A stretch of DNA of 64,000 nucleotides from Microbacterium yannicii (GCF_024055635.1 NZ_JAMXMB010000031.1:1-64000); one strand, 5' to 3'; positions 16,203-24,953 are shown, counted from the stretch's first letter. The notes: a model not told the origin generated them from the letters alone. Program-made: numbers and translations.

Positions 16203-16291
16203 GCCCACGCCAGAGACTCGACACCCAACGGCAACGCCGTCTCCGCCTGACGGGGGATGCCGGGGCAGAGCCCGCCCCGTAGCGTGGAGGG

Positions 16292-17590
16292 ATGTCCGAC
16301 CTCCCTGCGCCGCACCCGCTCCAGCGCTCGCGGCCCACGGCCGGCGAGCTGCGCAACGACGTGTGGCTGGCCGCAGCGCTGTTCGTCTCGGCCGTACTGA
16401 GCACCGCGCTCGGGTCGGTGGCCGGCATATACGGCGACGATGCGAACGGCGGCATGCAGTGGGCGCTGCTGTACAGCCTCGGGCTCACGGCCCCGCTCGC
16501 GGTGCGGCGGCGGTTCCCCGAGATCGTCGTCGTCGCAGTCGCCGTGGTGTTCTTCGTCGGGGTGACCCTGCGCATCCCCGACCTGTACGTCTCGAACATC
16601 GCGATGTTCATCGCCATGTACACCGTCGGCGCCTGGGTCGACGACCGCCGACGCGCGATGTGGGTACGCGTCGGCGTGATCGTCGGCATGTTCGTGTGGC
16701 TGATCGTCACGATGTTCCAGTCGGCGATCGATCCGTCCGACGAGGGCCTCTCCCGCGCCGGACTGTTCTCGCCCTTCGCCGCGATGCTCCTCCTCCAGCT
16801 GCTCGTCAACGCCGGCTTCTTCGGCGGCGCCTACTACATGGGCGACCGCGCCTACGCCGCGGCGATGTCGCGCTCCGCCCTGGAGCAGCGCACGCGCGAG
16901 CTCGAGCAGGAGCGCGAGATGACCGCCGCGCAGGCGGTGGCGCTCGACCGGGTCCGCATCGCCCGGGAGCTGCACGATGTCGTCGCGCACCACGTCTCGG
17001 CGATGGGGGTGCAGGCCGGCGCCGCCCGTGCGGTGCTGGAGCGGGATCCGGATGCCGCGCGCACGGCGCTGCTCGGCATCGAGGAGTCCGCCCGCTCGGC
17101 CATCGCCGATCTGCGCCAGCTGCTCGAGACGCTGCGCACCACCTCCCGCGACGCAGACGGCGCCTCGACGGTGCAGCTCTCGGCCCTCGCCGAGCTCGTC
17201 GAGCACGCCAACGACAACGGCCTTCCCACCACGCTGACGGTCATCGGCGAGCGGGTCGAGCTGCCCGATCTCGTGCAGGTGAACATGTACCGCGTCGCCC
17301 AGGAGGCGCTCACGAACGCCCGCCGGCACGGCGGACCGGATGCCGCGGCCGACGTCCGCCTGCGCTACAACGGCGACGCGGTCGAGCTGGAGGTCGTCAA
17401 CACGGGACGCGCCGTCGCGGCGCCGATGCGGCCGGGGCTCGGCCTGGTCGGCATGCGGGAGCGCGCCGCGGCGTCGGGCGGGGTGCTCGAGACCGGTCCC
17501 CGTGCGCGAGGCGGGTTCCTGGTGAGACTGCGGGTGCCGATCGCGTCCGCGGTCGGCAACGGCGCGTCTCGGACCGGGGTGCCCGCATGA
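16292..17590 (+). CDS. Two-component sensor histidine kinase (NarL-partner type)
   Basis: This 432-residue kinase has about five or six N-terminal membrane helices (25-185), a short coiled coil, a HisKA_3 dimerisation domain with phospho-acceptor H228 in RELHDVVAHHVSAM, and an ATPase domain with AQEALTNARRHGG and GLGLVGMRER. There is no large external sensor, so it probably senses membrane state. The start at 16292 has TAGCGT 6 nt upstream. Its stop overlaps the response-regulator start (ATGA). It lies 90 bp after the surface-protein gene. Confidence 0.92.
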   Translation: MSDLPAPHPLQRSRPTAGELRNDVWLAAALFVSAVLSTALGSVAGIYGDDANGGMQWALLYSLGLTAPLAVRRRFPEIVVVAVAVVFFVGVTLRIPDLYVSNIAMFIAMYTVGAWVDDRRRAMWVRVGVIVGMFVWLIVTMFQSAIDPSDEGLSRAGLFSPFAAMLLLQLLVNAGFFGGAYYMGDRAYAAAMSRSALEQRTRELEQEREMTAAQAVALDRVRIARELHDVVAHHVSAMGVQAGAARAVLERDPDAARTALLGIEESARSAIADLRQLLETLRTTSRDADGASTVQLSALAELVEHANDNGLPTTLTVIGERVELPDLVQVNMYRVAQEALTNARRHGGPDAAADVRLRYNGDAVELEVVNTGRAVAAPMRPGLGLVGMRERAAASGGVLETGPRARGGFLVRLRVPIASAVGNGASRTGVPA

Positions 17591-18309
17591 CCGACGCCAT
17601 CCGCGTGCTCCTGGTCGACGACCATGCCGTCATGCGGGCGGGCTTCCGCATGATCCTCGAGTCGGCCGGCGACATCATCGTCGTCGGCGAGGCTTCGACG
17701 GGGGTGGAGGCGGTGGCCGCGGCATCCGCTCTGCATCCCGCCGTGATCTGCATGGACGTGCAGATGCCCGACATGGACGGGCTCGAGGCCACGCGGCGCA
17801 TCACCGGCGACACCGCCGTCGACGCAGCCGTCGTCGTGGTGACGACGTTCGACCGGGACGACTACCTGTTCGACGCGCTGGCGGCCGGTGCCAGCGGCTT
17901 CCTGCTGAAGAACGCCGGCCCCGAAGAGCTCATCAACGCCGTGCGGGTCGCCGCCGCCGGCGACGCGCTGCTCGCTCCGGAGGTCACCCGCCGCGTGATC
18001 GCCCGCTTCGCCGCGGCGCCCGCTGATCGCGAGAGAACTGCGGGTGGACGAGAGGCAGGAAACGCCCGTACGCCTGGGCCGCCCGTTGCACTCTCGCGCG
18101 ACAACGGCGTGCCGACCGTCGAGCTCACCGAGCGCGAGCGCGAGGTGCTGCGACTCGTGGCGCAGGCGTTGAGCAACGCCGAGATCGCGCAGCAGCTGTT
18201 CATCGGCGAGGCCACGGTCAAGACCCACGTGTCGAACGTGCTGCAGAAGCTCGGCGCCCGCGACCGCGTCGCCGCCGTCGTCTACGCCCACCGCCACGGC
18301 CTGACCTGA
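17587..18309 (+). CDS. LuxR/NarL-family response regulator
   Basis: This 240-residue protein has a receiver domain (about 5-120, with phospho-acceptor D57 in VICMDVQMPDMDG and the conserved KNAGPEELI) and a C-terminal LuxR helix-turn-helix (about 176-238, LTEREREVLRLVAQALSNAEIA). The linker is longer than usual: about residues 147-173 are encoded by a sequence with an imperfect inverted repeat (18027-18101). It is cotranscribed and translationally coupled with the kinase. Confidence 0.93.
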   Translation: MTDAIRVLLVDDHAVMRAGFRMILESAGDIIVVGEASTGVEAVAAASALHPAVICMDVQMPDMDGLEATRRITGDTAVDAAVVVVTTFDRDDYLFDALAAGASGFLLKNAGPEELINAVRVAAAGDALLAPEVTRRVIARFAAAPADRERTAGGREAGNARTPGPPVALSRDNGVPTVELTEREREVLRLVAQALSNAEIAQQLFIGEATVKTHVSNVLQKLGARDRVAAVVYAHRHGLT

Positions 18310-18846
18310 CCTCGCCTCGCGTCTGCCTGCGACCCGGTCGGCACCCTGGGGCGAGTCGCCAGAACACACCGCCGACGCATGCACAGAGTGGCGAGTCGCC
18401 AAGATCCTCCCGACCACGACTCGGCCCCGTTCGGTGCGTTTCTGGCGAATCGCCAAACGCACCGTCCGTTTCGGCACGTCTTTGGCGAGTCGCCAGAATC
18501 CTCCCGACCCCGACTCGCCCCGTTCGGTGCATTTCTGGCGAGTCGCCAAACACACCGTCCGTTTCGGCACGTCTTTGGCGAGTCGCCAGAATCCTCCCGA
18601 CCCCGACTCGCCCCGTTCGGTGCATTTCTGGCGAGTCGCCAAACACAGCGTCCGTTTCGGCACGTCTTTGGCGAGTCGCCAGAAACGCGCAGGCACCGAA
18701 CCCGGCTCTGACCTCCTGACCGCTTCGGGCCAAGTGAGAACCACGGATGCCCCGGCCCCGCGTCCTCGAGGGGCGACGGGCCGGGGCATCCGATCGGCTG
18801 GAACGATGTCGGCGGGCGCACACGCGCCGCCGACGCGGGGGGGAGA
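18310..18846. repeat. 93-bp tandem repeats with TGGCGAGTCGCCA palindromes
   Basis: No gene is seen in this 537-bp gap. Eight copies of the palindrome TGGCGAGTCGCCA (some with an A or G variant at the edge or centre) lie between 18348 and 18683. The copies at 18441, 18534 and 18627 read TCTGGCGARTCGCCAAA, and those at 18481, 18574 and 18667 read TTTGGCGAGTCGCCAGA. Both series have a period of exactly 93 bp. Paired elements are thus inverted repeats of each other as well as being palindromes. The palindrome also occurs at 23-37. Confidence 0.8.
18744..18792 (-). terminator. GGATGCC-type hairpin terminator
   Basis: CGGATGCCCCGGCCC and its exact complement form a 15-bp stem with a 19-nt loop. 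It lies 55 bp after the end of the FMN reductase gene on the minus strand. There is no clear U-tract, as is common in actinobacteria. Confidence 0.6.
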
Positions 18847-19416
18847 TCAGGCGGCGACCGGGACCTTCGCGTAGCGGTCGACGAGGGCGCCGAATGCCTG
18901 GAGGTAGCCGACGAGGAACTCGGCGGTCTGGTCGTTGGTGACCTCGCCGTTGTCGGCGAAGAGGCCGGGCGTGGTCTGCACGTAGCCCTCGGGCTGGCCG
19001 AGTGTCGGAGCGTTGTAGTGGCTGAGGATCGCCTTGAGGTGCTGCTGCGCGGCCGCGGTGGCGATGCCGCCGCCCGAGGTGCCGATGACGGCGGTGGGCT
19101 TGCCGTTGAACGAGCCCTGGCCGTACGGGCGCGACGCCCAGTCGAGGGCGTTCTTCAGCACGCCGGGGATGGAGCGGCTGTACTCGGGGGTCACGATGAT
19201 GACACCGTCGACGTCCTCGATGGCCTGCTTGAAGTCGCGTGCGACCTGCGGGTAGTCGGCGTCGAAGTCGGGCGAGTAGAAGGGCAGGTCCTTGATCGGG
19301 ATCTCCACGAGGGTCGTGCCCTCGGGGGCGAGGCGCTCGAGCGCCTTCGCGAGGCGGCGGTTGATCGAGGTCGACGAGATGCTGCCGACGATGTAGCCGA
19401 TGGTCCGATCGGACAT
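18847..19416 (-). CDS. NAD(P)H-dependent FMN reductase
   Basis: This 189-residue flavodoxin-like protein of the SsuE/ChrR/YieF family reduces FMN or acts as a quinone or chromate reductase. It has the FMN-phosphate loop GSISSTSINRRL, the family signature TPEYSRSIPGVLKNALDW and GTSGGGIATAAAQ. The start at 19416 follows AAGGAG. It stands alone between a repeat region and the ABC exporter. Which quinone or metal it acts on cannot be told. Confidence 0.88.
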   Translation of the reverse strand: MSDRTIGYIVGSISSTSINRRLAKALERLAPEGTTLVEIPIKDLPFYSPDFDADYPQVARDFKQAIEDVDGVIIVTPEYSRSIPGVLKNALDWASRPYGQGSFNGKPTAVIGTSGGGIATAAAQQHLKAILSHYNAPTLGQPEGYVQTTPGLFADNGEVTNDQTAEFLVGYLQAFGALVDRYAKVPVAA

Positions 19417-19649
19417 GTTGTACTCCTTGAAAAACAGAGGCGTCCCCGGTGGGGACCACCGTGGACGTTCCACCTCCATGCAATCACATGAACCTGGGAT
19501 GCATTCCGTCGCATGCAAGACGCCGTCATCCGGCGCGTCTGCGCTGACGGTCCGTCGCGGGGAGGAACGCGGCACTCCCCCTCCAGGGGGAGGACGGCGG
19601 GCGGGGGGATCCGTAGCGTCGGCGGTGGGGAGAAACGAGAGGAGACAGG

Positions 19650-20534
19650 ATGCTGCAGCTACGCGGTATCGGCAAGAGCTACGGGGGGCGCCGCGTGCTC
19701 GACGACGTGTCGTTCGACGTGCGGCCGGGCCGGCTCACCGGATTCGTCGGCGGCAACGGGGCCGGCAAGACCACGACCATGCGGATCGTGCTGGGAGTGC
19801 TCGCCGGCGACGCGGGCACGGTGACGCTCGACGGCACCGAGGTGACGGCATCCGATCGTCGCCGCTTCGGCTACATGCCCGAGGAGCGCGGCCTGTATCC
19901 GAAGATGAAGGTGCTCGAGCACATCGTCTATCTCGCGCGGCTGCACGGGTTCTCGAAGACGGATGCCGCGGCCCGCGCGACCGCGCTCCTCGAGCAGCTC
20001 GGACTCGGCGAGCGCCTGAACGACAACGTCGAGACGCTCTCACTGGGCAACCAGCAGCGCGCGCAGATCGCTGCGGCGCTCGTGCACGACCCGCAGGTGC
20101 TGATCCTCGACGAGCCGTTCTCGGGCCTGGACCCCCTCGCTGTCGACGTCGTGGCCGGCGTGCTGCAGGAGCGCGCGGCGGCCGGCGCCGCGGTGCTGTT
20201 CTCCTCGCACCAGCTCGACGTCGTCGAGCGCCTGTGCGACGACCTCGTGATCATCGCCGGCGGCACCATCCGCGCCGCAGGCGCCCGCGACACGCTGCGC
20301 GCACAGCACTCGACGCGCCGCTTCGAGCTCGTCTCCGCCGGCGACGCCGGGTGGCTGCGCACCGAGCCCGGCGTCGAGGTGCTCGACTTCGACGGCGGGT
20401 ACGCGGTGTTCGACGTCGACAGCGACGAGACCGCACAGCGGGTGCTGCGCCGAGCCGTCGCACAAGGGGATGTCGCCAGCTTCGCGCCCCAGCATCCGTC
20501 CCTCGCCCAGATCTTCCGGGAGGTCATCCAGTGA
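19650..20534 (+). CDS. ABC transporter ATP-binding protein (NatA-like)
   Basis: This 294-residue ATPase has Walker A GGNGAGKTTT, an LSLGNQQR signature, Walker B VLILDEPFSGLD and an H-loop SSHQ. The C-terminal extension (about 225-294) is the type found in NatA/CcmA-like exporters. The start follows GAGAGGAGAC. Its stop overlaps the start of the permease gene (GTGA), so the pair is one operon. It probably exports sodium, a drug or a lipid; the substrate is not determined. Confidence 0.92.
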   Translation: MLQLRGIGKSYGGRRVLDDVSFDVRPGRLTGFVGGNGAGKTTTMRIVLGVLAGDAGTVTLDGTEVTASDRRRFGYMPEERGLYPKMKVLEHIVYLARLHGFSKTDAAARATALLEQLGLGERLNDNVETLSLGNQQRAQIAAALVHDPQVLILDEPFSGLDPLAVDVVAGVLQERAAAGAAVLFSSHQLDVVERLCDDLVIIAGGTIRAAGARDTLRAQHSTRRFELVSAGDAGWLRTEPGVEVLDFDGGYAVFDVDSDETAQRVLRRAVAQGDVASFAPQHPSLAQIFREVIQ

Positions 20535-21655
20535 GCACCACCGACACCCGCCGCAGCGGCGGCGCACGCGGCTCCAGCGCTCTGGGCAGCGGGCAGGCCG
20601 TCTGGCTCGTCGCCGAGCGCGAGATCGGCTCGAAGCTGCGCAGCAAGGCTTTCGTCATCTCGACCGCGATCCTCTTCCTCGGCGCTCTGGCGCTCGTGAT
20701 CTGGGGCGGCCTCCAGGCGTCGAACGCGACCGGCACGCCCGTCGCGGTCACCGCCGACGCACAGCAGTACGTCGCGGACGCCGAGGGGCTCGACGTCACC
20801 GAGGTCGCCGACAGGGGCGCAGCCGAGGCGCTCGTCGAGGACGGCACGGTCGATGCGGCCGTGGTGGCCGACTCGTCGTCGCCGCTCGGCTTCGCGGTCG
20901 TCGCGGACTCATCCCCGCCGACGCAGCTGCTGCTGCAGCTGTCGCAGCTCCCCCCGGTGGAGCTGCTCTCGCCGGACGACGTCAACGCCGCGCTCGGCTA
21001 CATCGCCGCTCTCGGCTTCGGCATCGTGTTCCTGTTCGCCGCGTCGATGTTCGGCGGCACCATCGCACAGAGCGTCGTCGAGGAGAAGCAGACGCGGGTC
21101 GTGGAGCTGCTGATCTCAGCGATCCCTGTCCGCTCGCTCCTGGCGGGCAAGGTCATCGGCAACACGATCCTCGCGATGGGCCAGATCCTCATCCTCGCCG
21201 CCATCGCGATCATCGGACTCACCGTGACGGATCAGACGGCGCTGCTTCAGGGCCTCGGCGGCCCCATCGCGTGGTTCGCGATCTTCTTCCTGTTCGGATT
21301 CATCCTGCTCGCGTCGCTGTTCGCGGCGGCGGCATCGATGGTCTCGCGGATGGAGGACGTGGGCTCGACCACGACACCGCTCACGATGCTGATCATGGCT
21401 CCGTACTTCCTGGTCATCTTCTTCAACGACAACCCGCTGGTGCTCGGGATCATGTCGTACGTGCCGTTCTCGGCACCGGTGGGCATGCCGATGCGCATCT
21501 TCCTCGGTCAGGCCCTCTGGTGGGAGCCGCTGCTGTCGATCGCGATCCTCATCGCGACGTGCATCGCCGCGATCCTCGTCGCCTCGCGCATCTACGAGAA
21601 CTCGCTGCTGCGCATGGGCGGCCGCGTGAAGCTCTCGGAGGCGCTCGCGCGCTGA
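20531..21655 (+). CDS. ABC transporter permease (NatB/ABC-2 type)
   Basis: This 374-residue permease starts with GTG overlapping the ATPase stop. After a cytoplasmic start and first helix (about 37-60) there is a long external loop (about 65-155), then five more helices: GYIAALGFGIVFLFAASMF, the VIGNTILAMGQILILAAIAI region, WFAIFFLFGFILLASLF, LTMLIMAPYFLVIFF and a last one near 345-365. This is the layout of NatB-like ABC-2 permeases. The motif VVEEKQTRVVELL before helix 3 is typical. Confidence 0.9.
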   Translation: MSTTDTRRSGGARGSSALGSGQAVWLVAEREIGSKLRSKAFVISTAILFLGALALVIWGGLQASNATGTPVAVTADAQQYVADAEGLDVTEVADRGAAEALVEDGTVDAAVVADSSSPLGFAVVADSSPPTQLLLQLSQLPPVELLSPDDVNAALGYIAALGFGIVFLFAASMFGGTIAQSVVEEKQTRVVELLISAIPVRSLLAGKVIGNTILAMGQILILAAIAIIGLTVTDQTALLQGLGGPIAWFAIFFLFGFILLASLFAAAASMVSRMEDVGSTTTPLTMLIMAPYFLVIFFNDNPLVLGIMSYVPFSAPVGMPMRIFLGQALWWEPLLSIAILIATCIAAILVASRIYENSLLRMGGRVKLSEALAR

Positions 21656-21666
21656 CCACCCGAATG

Positions 21667-21711
21667 ACGGATGCCGCGGCCCTGCGCTTTGCGCGGGGTC
21701 GCGGCATCCGT
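21667..21711. terminator. Bidirectional GGATGCC-type terminator
   Basis: ACGGATGCCGCG (21667-21678) pairs with CGCGGCATCCGT (21700-21711), and the enclosed GCCC/GGGGTC extends the stem. It lies between the converging ABC permease and VOC genes and can serve both. Confidence 0.65.
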
Positions 21712-21751
21712 TCTCCACGCCCTTTGCACCCGCGTGCGAGCTACGAGCGAG

Positions 21752-22162
21752 TCAGCGGCCCATCATCTGCGGGGCCATCTCGCCGACCGAGATGACGTTG
21801 CCCGCGGGATCGCGGAACCAGGCGATGTCGGGCCCGCCTTCGAAGCCGCGCGAGATGCCCTTCTCGTCGGTGCCGTAGTCGGGATCGGTGTAGATCTTCG
21901 TGACGACGCCGCGGGCGTTGAGATCGTCCACGGCGGCGTCGACGTCGTCCACGCTGAAGTTGAGGATGGTGAACACAGCCGGTTCATGATCCTCCTTCGG
22001 ATAGACGAAGACGTGACCGCCGCCGGAGAGGGCGATCGTGAAGCCGCCGCCCATCTCCTCGTACACGGTCACGTCGAGCCCCAGCGTGTCGCGGTAGAAC
22101 GTCGCGGCTTCGCCGATGTCGGGTACGGCGAAGCTCGAGAACGGCCGATCGGGTGTGAACAT
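21752..22162 (-). CDS. VOC/glyoxalase-like protein
   Basis: This 136-residue protein has the vicinal-oxygen-chelate pattern: FAVPDIGEAATFYRDTLGLDV, HVFVYPKEDHEPAVFTILNF, then the second half closing in WFRDPAGNVISVGEM. The start at 22162 follows GGGAGG. It is divergent from the glucose-6-phosphate dehydrogenase gene. Function and ligand are unknown; small single-gene VOC proteins of this kind include antibiotic-binding and bleomycin-resistance-like members. Confidence 0.82.
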   Translation of the reverse strand: MFTPDRPFSSFAVPDIGEAATFYRDTLGLDVTVYEEMGGGFTIALSGGGHVFVYPKEDHEPAVFTILNFSVDDVDAAVDDLNARGVVTKIYTDPDYGTDEKGISRGFEGGPDIAWFRDPAGNVISVGEMAPQMMGR

Positions 22163-22298
22163 GACAGCCTCCCAGTGTGTATCCCCACGCCCACGATCCT
22201 CTTGCGGGCGGTGCCTGTCGAGGGGGTCGCCGGACGGCACGCAGCGGGCGGCGCGCAAGCCCCTGCCGCATCGGGAGCCGGGTGAATAGGTTGAGGCC

Positions 22299-23666
22299 AT
22301 GGCCAACGAGACCACGCTTGTCATCCTCGGCGCTTCCGGCGACCTGACCTCGCGGCTGCTGCTGCCCGCACTGGGGCAGCTGCTCACGATGGAGCCGCAT
22401 CGGCGGGTGCGCCTGCGCGGTGCCGGAATGGACGAATGGGACGACGCGCGATGGCGCGACACGGTGCGCGAGGCGTTCGCGTCGGCGGGCTTCGAGAAGG
22501 CGTTCGCCGCCATCGCCGAGACCACCTATCAGCGCGCCGACATCACCGACGCCGACGACCTCGCGCGGCTGATCGCCGGCGCCGGAGACAACGTCGCCTT
22601 GTACTTCGCGGTGCCGCCCGCCGTCGCCGCGGCGGCCTGCGAGGCACTGGCTGACGTGACCCTCCCCGAGGGCACCGTGCTGGCGCTCGAGAAGCCCTTC
22701 GGCATCGACGAGGCCTCGGCACGCCGCCTCAACGCGACGCTGGCGCGGCTCGTCCCCGAGGAGCAGGTGTTCCGCATCGACCATTTCCTCGGACGGTCTA
22801 CGACCCTCAACATGCTCGGCGTGCGATTCGCCAACCGCGTTTTCGCCCCGGTCTGGTCGGCCGAGCACATCGAGTCGGTGGTCGTCCGATTCGACGAGAC
22901 GCTGGGCCTCGAAGGCCGCGCGGGCTACTACGACAGGGCCGGCGCGCTGATCGACATGATCCAGAGCCACCTGCTGCAGGTGATGGCGGTGCTGGCCATG
23001 GAACCGCCATCGACCCTCCACGAGCGCGACTTCCGCGATGCGACGGCGGCGGTGCTGCGGGCGACGCACGTGTGGCAGGACGATCCGGTCACGGCGTCGC
23101 GCCGTGCGCGCTACACCGCCGGGAAGGTCGGCGAGCGGCAGCTGCCCTCGTACGTCGACGAGCCCGGCGTCGATGCCTCGCGCGACACCGAGACGCTCGC
23201 GGAGGTGACCTGCGAGGTGCGCAACGACCGCTGGCGCGGCGTGCCGTTCACCCTGCGCTCGGGCAAAGCGCTGGCCGGCAAGGACGGCGAAGTCGTGGTC
23301 ACCTTCCGCCCGGTCAACCACGTGCCCGACGGGCTGACCGGCGCCGCCCCGGGCGCGGTACTGCGCTTCTCGCTCGGCCCGGACCGCATGGACCTGGAGC
23401 TCAACGTCAACGGCGGCGACGATCCGTTCGAGCTGGAGCGCGCGCTCCTGGAAGCCGACCTCGGCGAAGGCGCGCTCAAGGCCTATGGCGAGGTGCTGTC
23501 GGGCATCCTGGATGCCGACGCGACGCTCGCGGTGCGCGGCGACGCGGCCGAGCAGTCGTGGCGCATCGTCGACCCGGTGCTCGCCGCGTGGCGGGCAGGG
23601 GACGTGCCGCTCGACGAGTACCCGGCGGGCTCGCTCGGACCGGAGCACTGGCAGAAGCTGCCCTGA
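22299..23666 (+). CDS. zwf: Glucose-6-phosphate dehydrogenase family protein
   Basis: This 455-residue protein matches NADP-dependent glucose-6-phosphate dehydrogenase over its whole length, with GASGDLTSRLL (nucleotide site), EKPFG and the family signature. It is not a canonical Zwf: the signature reads R159-IDHFLGRS instead of RIDHYLGKE, so the Tyr and Lys that contact the sugar phosphate are Phe and Arg. It also lacks the usual tal/opcA/pgl neighbours. It may be a paralogue using a different sugar phosphate. TAGGTT lies 6 nt before the ATG, which suggests a leaderless message. Confidence 0.85.
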   Translation: MANETTLVILGASGDLTSRLLLPALGQLLTMEPHRRVRLRGAGMDEWDDARWRDTVREAFASAGFEKAFAAIAETTYQRADITDADDLARLIAGAGDNVALYFAVPPAVAAAACEALADVTLPEGTVLALEKPFGIDEASARRLNATLARLVPEEQVFRIDHFLGRSTTLNMLGVRFANRVFAPVWSAEHIESVVVRFDETLGLEGRAGYYDRAGALIDMIQSHLLQVMAVLAMEPPSTLHERDFRDATAAVLRATHVWQDDPVTASRRARYTAGKVGERQLPSYVDEPGVDASRDTETLAEVTCEVRNDRWRGVPFTLRSGKALAGKDGEVVVTFRPVNHVPDGLTGAAPGAVLRFSLGPDRMDLELNVNGGDDPFELERALLEADLGEGALKAYGEVLSGILDADATLAVRGDAAEQSWRIVDPVLAAWRAGDVPLDEYPAGSLGPEHWQKLP

Positions 23667-23740
23667 CGCGGGGCGGCGGCCGCGGCCGGTCCTCCGCCGT
23701 CGGCGCGGCCTCGCGCATCGGCGCCGGTCGTGCGGGAGGG

Positions 23741-24208
23741 TCAGCGCTCGACGAGGATCCCGTCGGCATCCGCCCACACGTGCCGGCCGGGGACGAACGC
23801 GACGCCCGCGATGGTCACGGGCACGTCGACCTCGCCGATCCCCGCCTTCGCGCTCTTTCGGGGGTTGGACCCCAGCGCCTTGACGCCGAGCGGCAGCCGG
23901 CCGATGGCCACGCGGTCGCGGATCGCGCCGAAGACGATAAGCCCGGCCCAGCCGTTCTCGACCGCCGACGCCGCGATCAGGTCGCCGACCAGCGCCGACT
24001 CGAGTGATCCGCCACCGTCGATCACGAGCACGGCCCCACCGCCCGCGGTGGCGAGCAGCTCCTTCACGAGCGCGTTGTCGCGGTGGCACCGCACGGTGCG
24101 GATCGGTCCATCGAACGCCTCACGGCCGCCGAGATCGTGCAGCTGCAGGGCGAGCGAGTCGAGCTCGTCCCCGCGTTCGTCGTACAGGTCAGCCGTCGCG
24201 GTGGTCAT
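23741..24208 (-). CDS. rraA: RraA family protein
   Basis: This 155-residue protein belongs to the RraA/4-hydroxy-4-methyl-2-oxoglutarate aldolase family. It has TVRCHRDN, the glycine-rich VLVIDGGGSLESALVGDLIA and the metal/substrate segment AVENGWAGLIVFGAIRDRV. Members either bind RNase E or are divalent-metal aldolases/oxaloacetate decarboxylases; the retained G-x(20)-RD motif favours enzyme activity. The start at 24208 has TAGCCT 6 nt upstream (24215-24220, minus strand). Confidence 0.88.
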   Translation of the reverse strand: MTTATADLYDERGDELDSLALQLHDLGGREAFDGPIRTVRCHRDNALVKELLATAGGGAVLVIDGGGSLESALVGDLIAASAVENGWAGLIVFGAIRDRVAIGRLPLGVKALGSNPRKSAKAGIGEVDVPVTIAGVAFVPGRHVWADADGILVER

Positions 24209-24222
24209 CCGCTCAGGCTATG

Positions 24223-24247
24223 CGGATGCCGCGTCCCCCGGCATCCG
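24223..24247. repeat. GGATGCC palindrome upstream of rraA
   Basis: CGGATGCCG (24223-24231) and CGGCATCCG (24239-24247) form a 9-bp inverted repeat just upstream of the rraA -10 hexamer. Unlike most copies it sits at a gene's 5' side, where it would end transcription arriving from the ArsR-type gene or act as a regulatory site. Confidence 0.5.
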
Positions 24248-24293
24248 TCGTCCGGAGAAGTTCCCGCGCTCTTCCGCCGCCGCCAAGATCGAT

Positions 24294-24348
24294 GACTTGC
24301 CTCAGATGTACGCGGCGCACGGCGTGTCGCGTACATCTGGGGCAAGTC
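24294..24348. repeat. Long 21-bp-arm hairpin between arsR-type gene and rraA
   Basis: GACTTGCCTCAGATGTACGC (24294-24313, one more G after it) pairs with 24328-24348; 20 of 21 positions match and the loop is 13 nt. This is longer than the other hairpins in the window and has a different sequence. It lies after the ArsR-type gene on the minus strand and may terminate it, but no U-tract follows. Confidence 0.65.
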
Positions 24349-24410
24349 AACGGGGTGTGTTTCTGCCGGAAACGGGGGGGGCGGGGGGCGATGCGAGGGT
24401 GGTGAGGGGG

Positions 24411-24947
24411 TCAGGGCGCGGCGGGCGGGTTCTCGTCGGGGTGGAGCGTGCTGAAGAACGAGTACGTGTCGCCGTCGGGGTCGGGACCGCGCTCCTTGAA
24501 CTCGTTGACCAGCGCGTACAGGCGGTTCTGGAACTCCTCGCGGTGCTCGGGTGTGAGCTTCAGCCCGAGCCAGGTGGAGTCGAGATCGTCGGGATCGACG
24601 CCCTGGATCTGCTGCAGGAACGTCTCGATCAGCACGGGCGAGCCGCCGGGCATCGACGTCCGCCACGACAGCCCGGTCGCCCGGTAGGGCACCTCGCGCG
24701 CTCCCTGCGCGCCGGTGCGCTCGGGTTCGGCTGCGAGGTAGCCGGTCTGCACGAGGGTGCGCACATGGTGCAGCATCGTGCCGGGGTTCACCCCGAGCAG
24801 CTCGGCGAGCTCCTTGTTGGTGCGGGACTCGAACGCGCAGAGCCGGAGCACGCGCAGCCGGAGCGGCGAGCTCATCGCGCGCATGCGCGCCTCGGCCTCG
24901 GGATCGCCGGGACGCAGCTCGATCCGGTCCTTCTGATCGTCCGCCAC
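24411..24947 (-). CDS. ArsR-type winged-helix repressor
   Basis: This 178-residue regulator has an ArsR/HTH_20-like winged helix at about 20-85 (SSPLRLRVLRLCAFESRTNKELAELLGVNPGTMLHHVRTL) and an acidic C-terminal effector half that resembles PadR/ArsR-type regulators of drug pumps. It starts with GTG. TAAGGT (24954-24959) lies 6 nt upstream with TTGAGA 17 nt before it, so the message is leaderless. It faces the MFS pump gene across two identical operators and very likely represses both. Confidence 0.88.
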   Translation of the reverse strand: MADDQKDRIELRPGDPEAEARMRAMSSPLRLRVLRLCAFESRTNKELAELLGVNPGTMLHHVRTLVQTGYLAAEPERTGAQGAREVPYRATGLSWRTSMPGGSPVLIETFLQQIQGVDPDDLDSTWLGLKLTPEHREEFQNRLYALVNEFKERGPDPDGDTYSFFSTLHPDENPPAAP

Positions 24948-24953
24948 GACGCC

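Noticed and set aside
18350..18690. Possible CRISPR array
   Set aside because: The repeats are near-perfect palindromes, the sequences between them are themselves repeated (93-bp period), and no cas gene is present.
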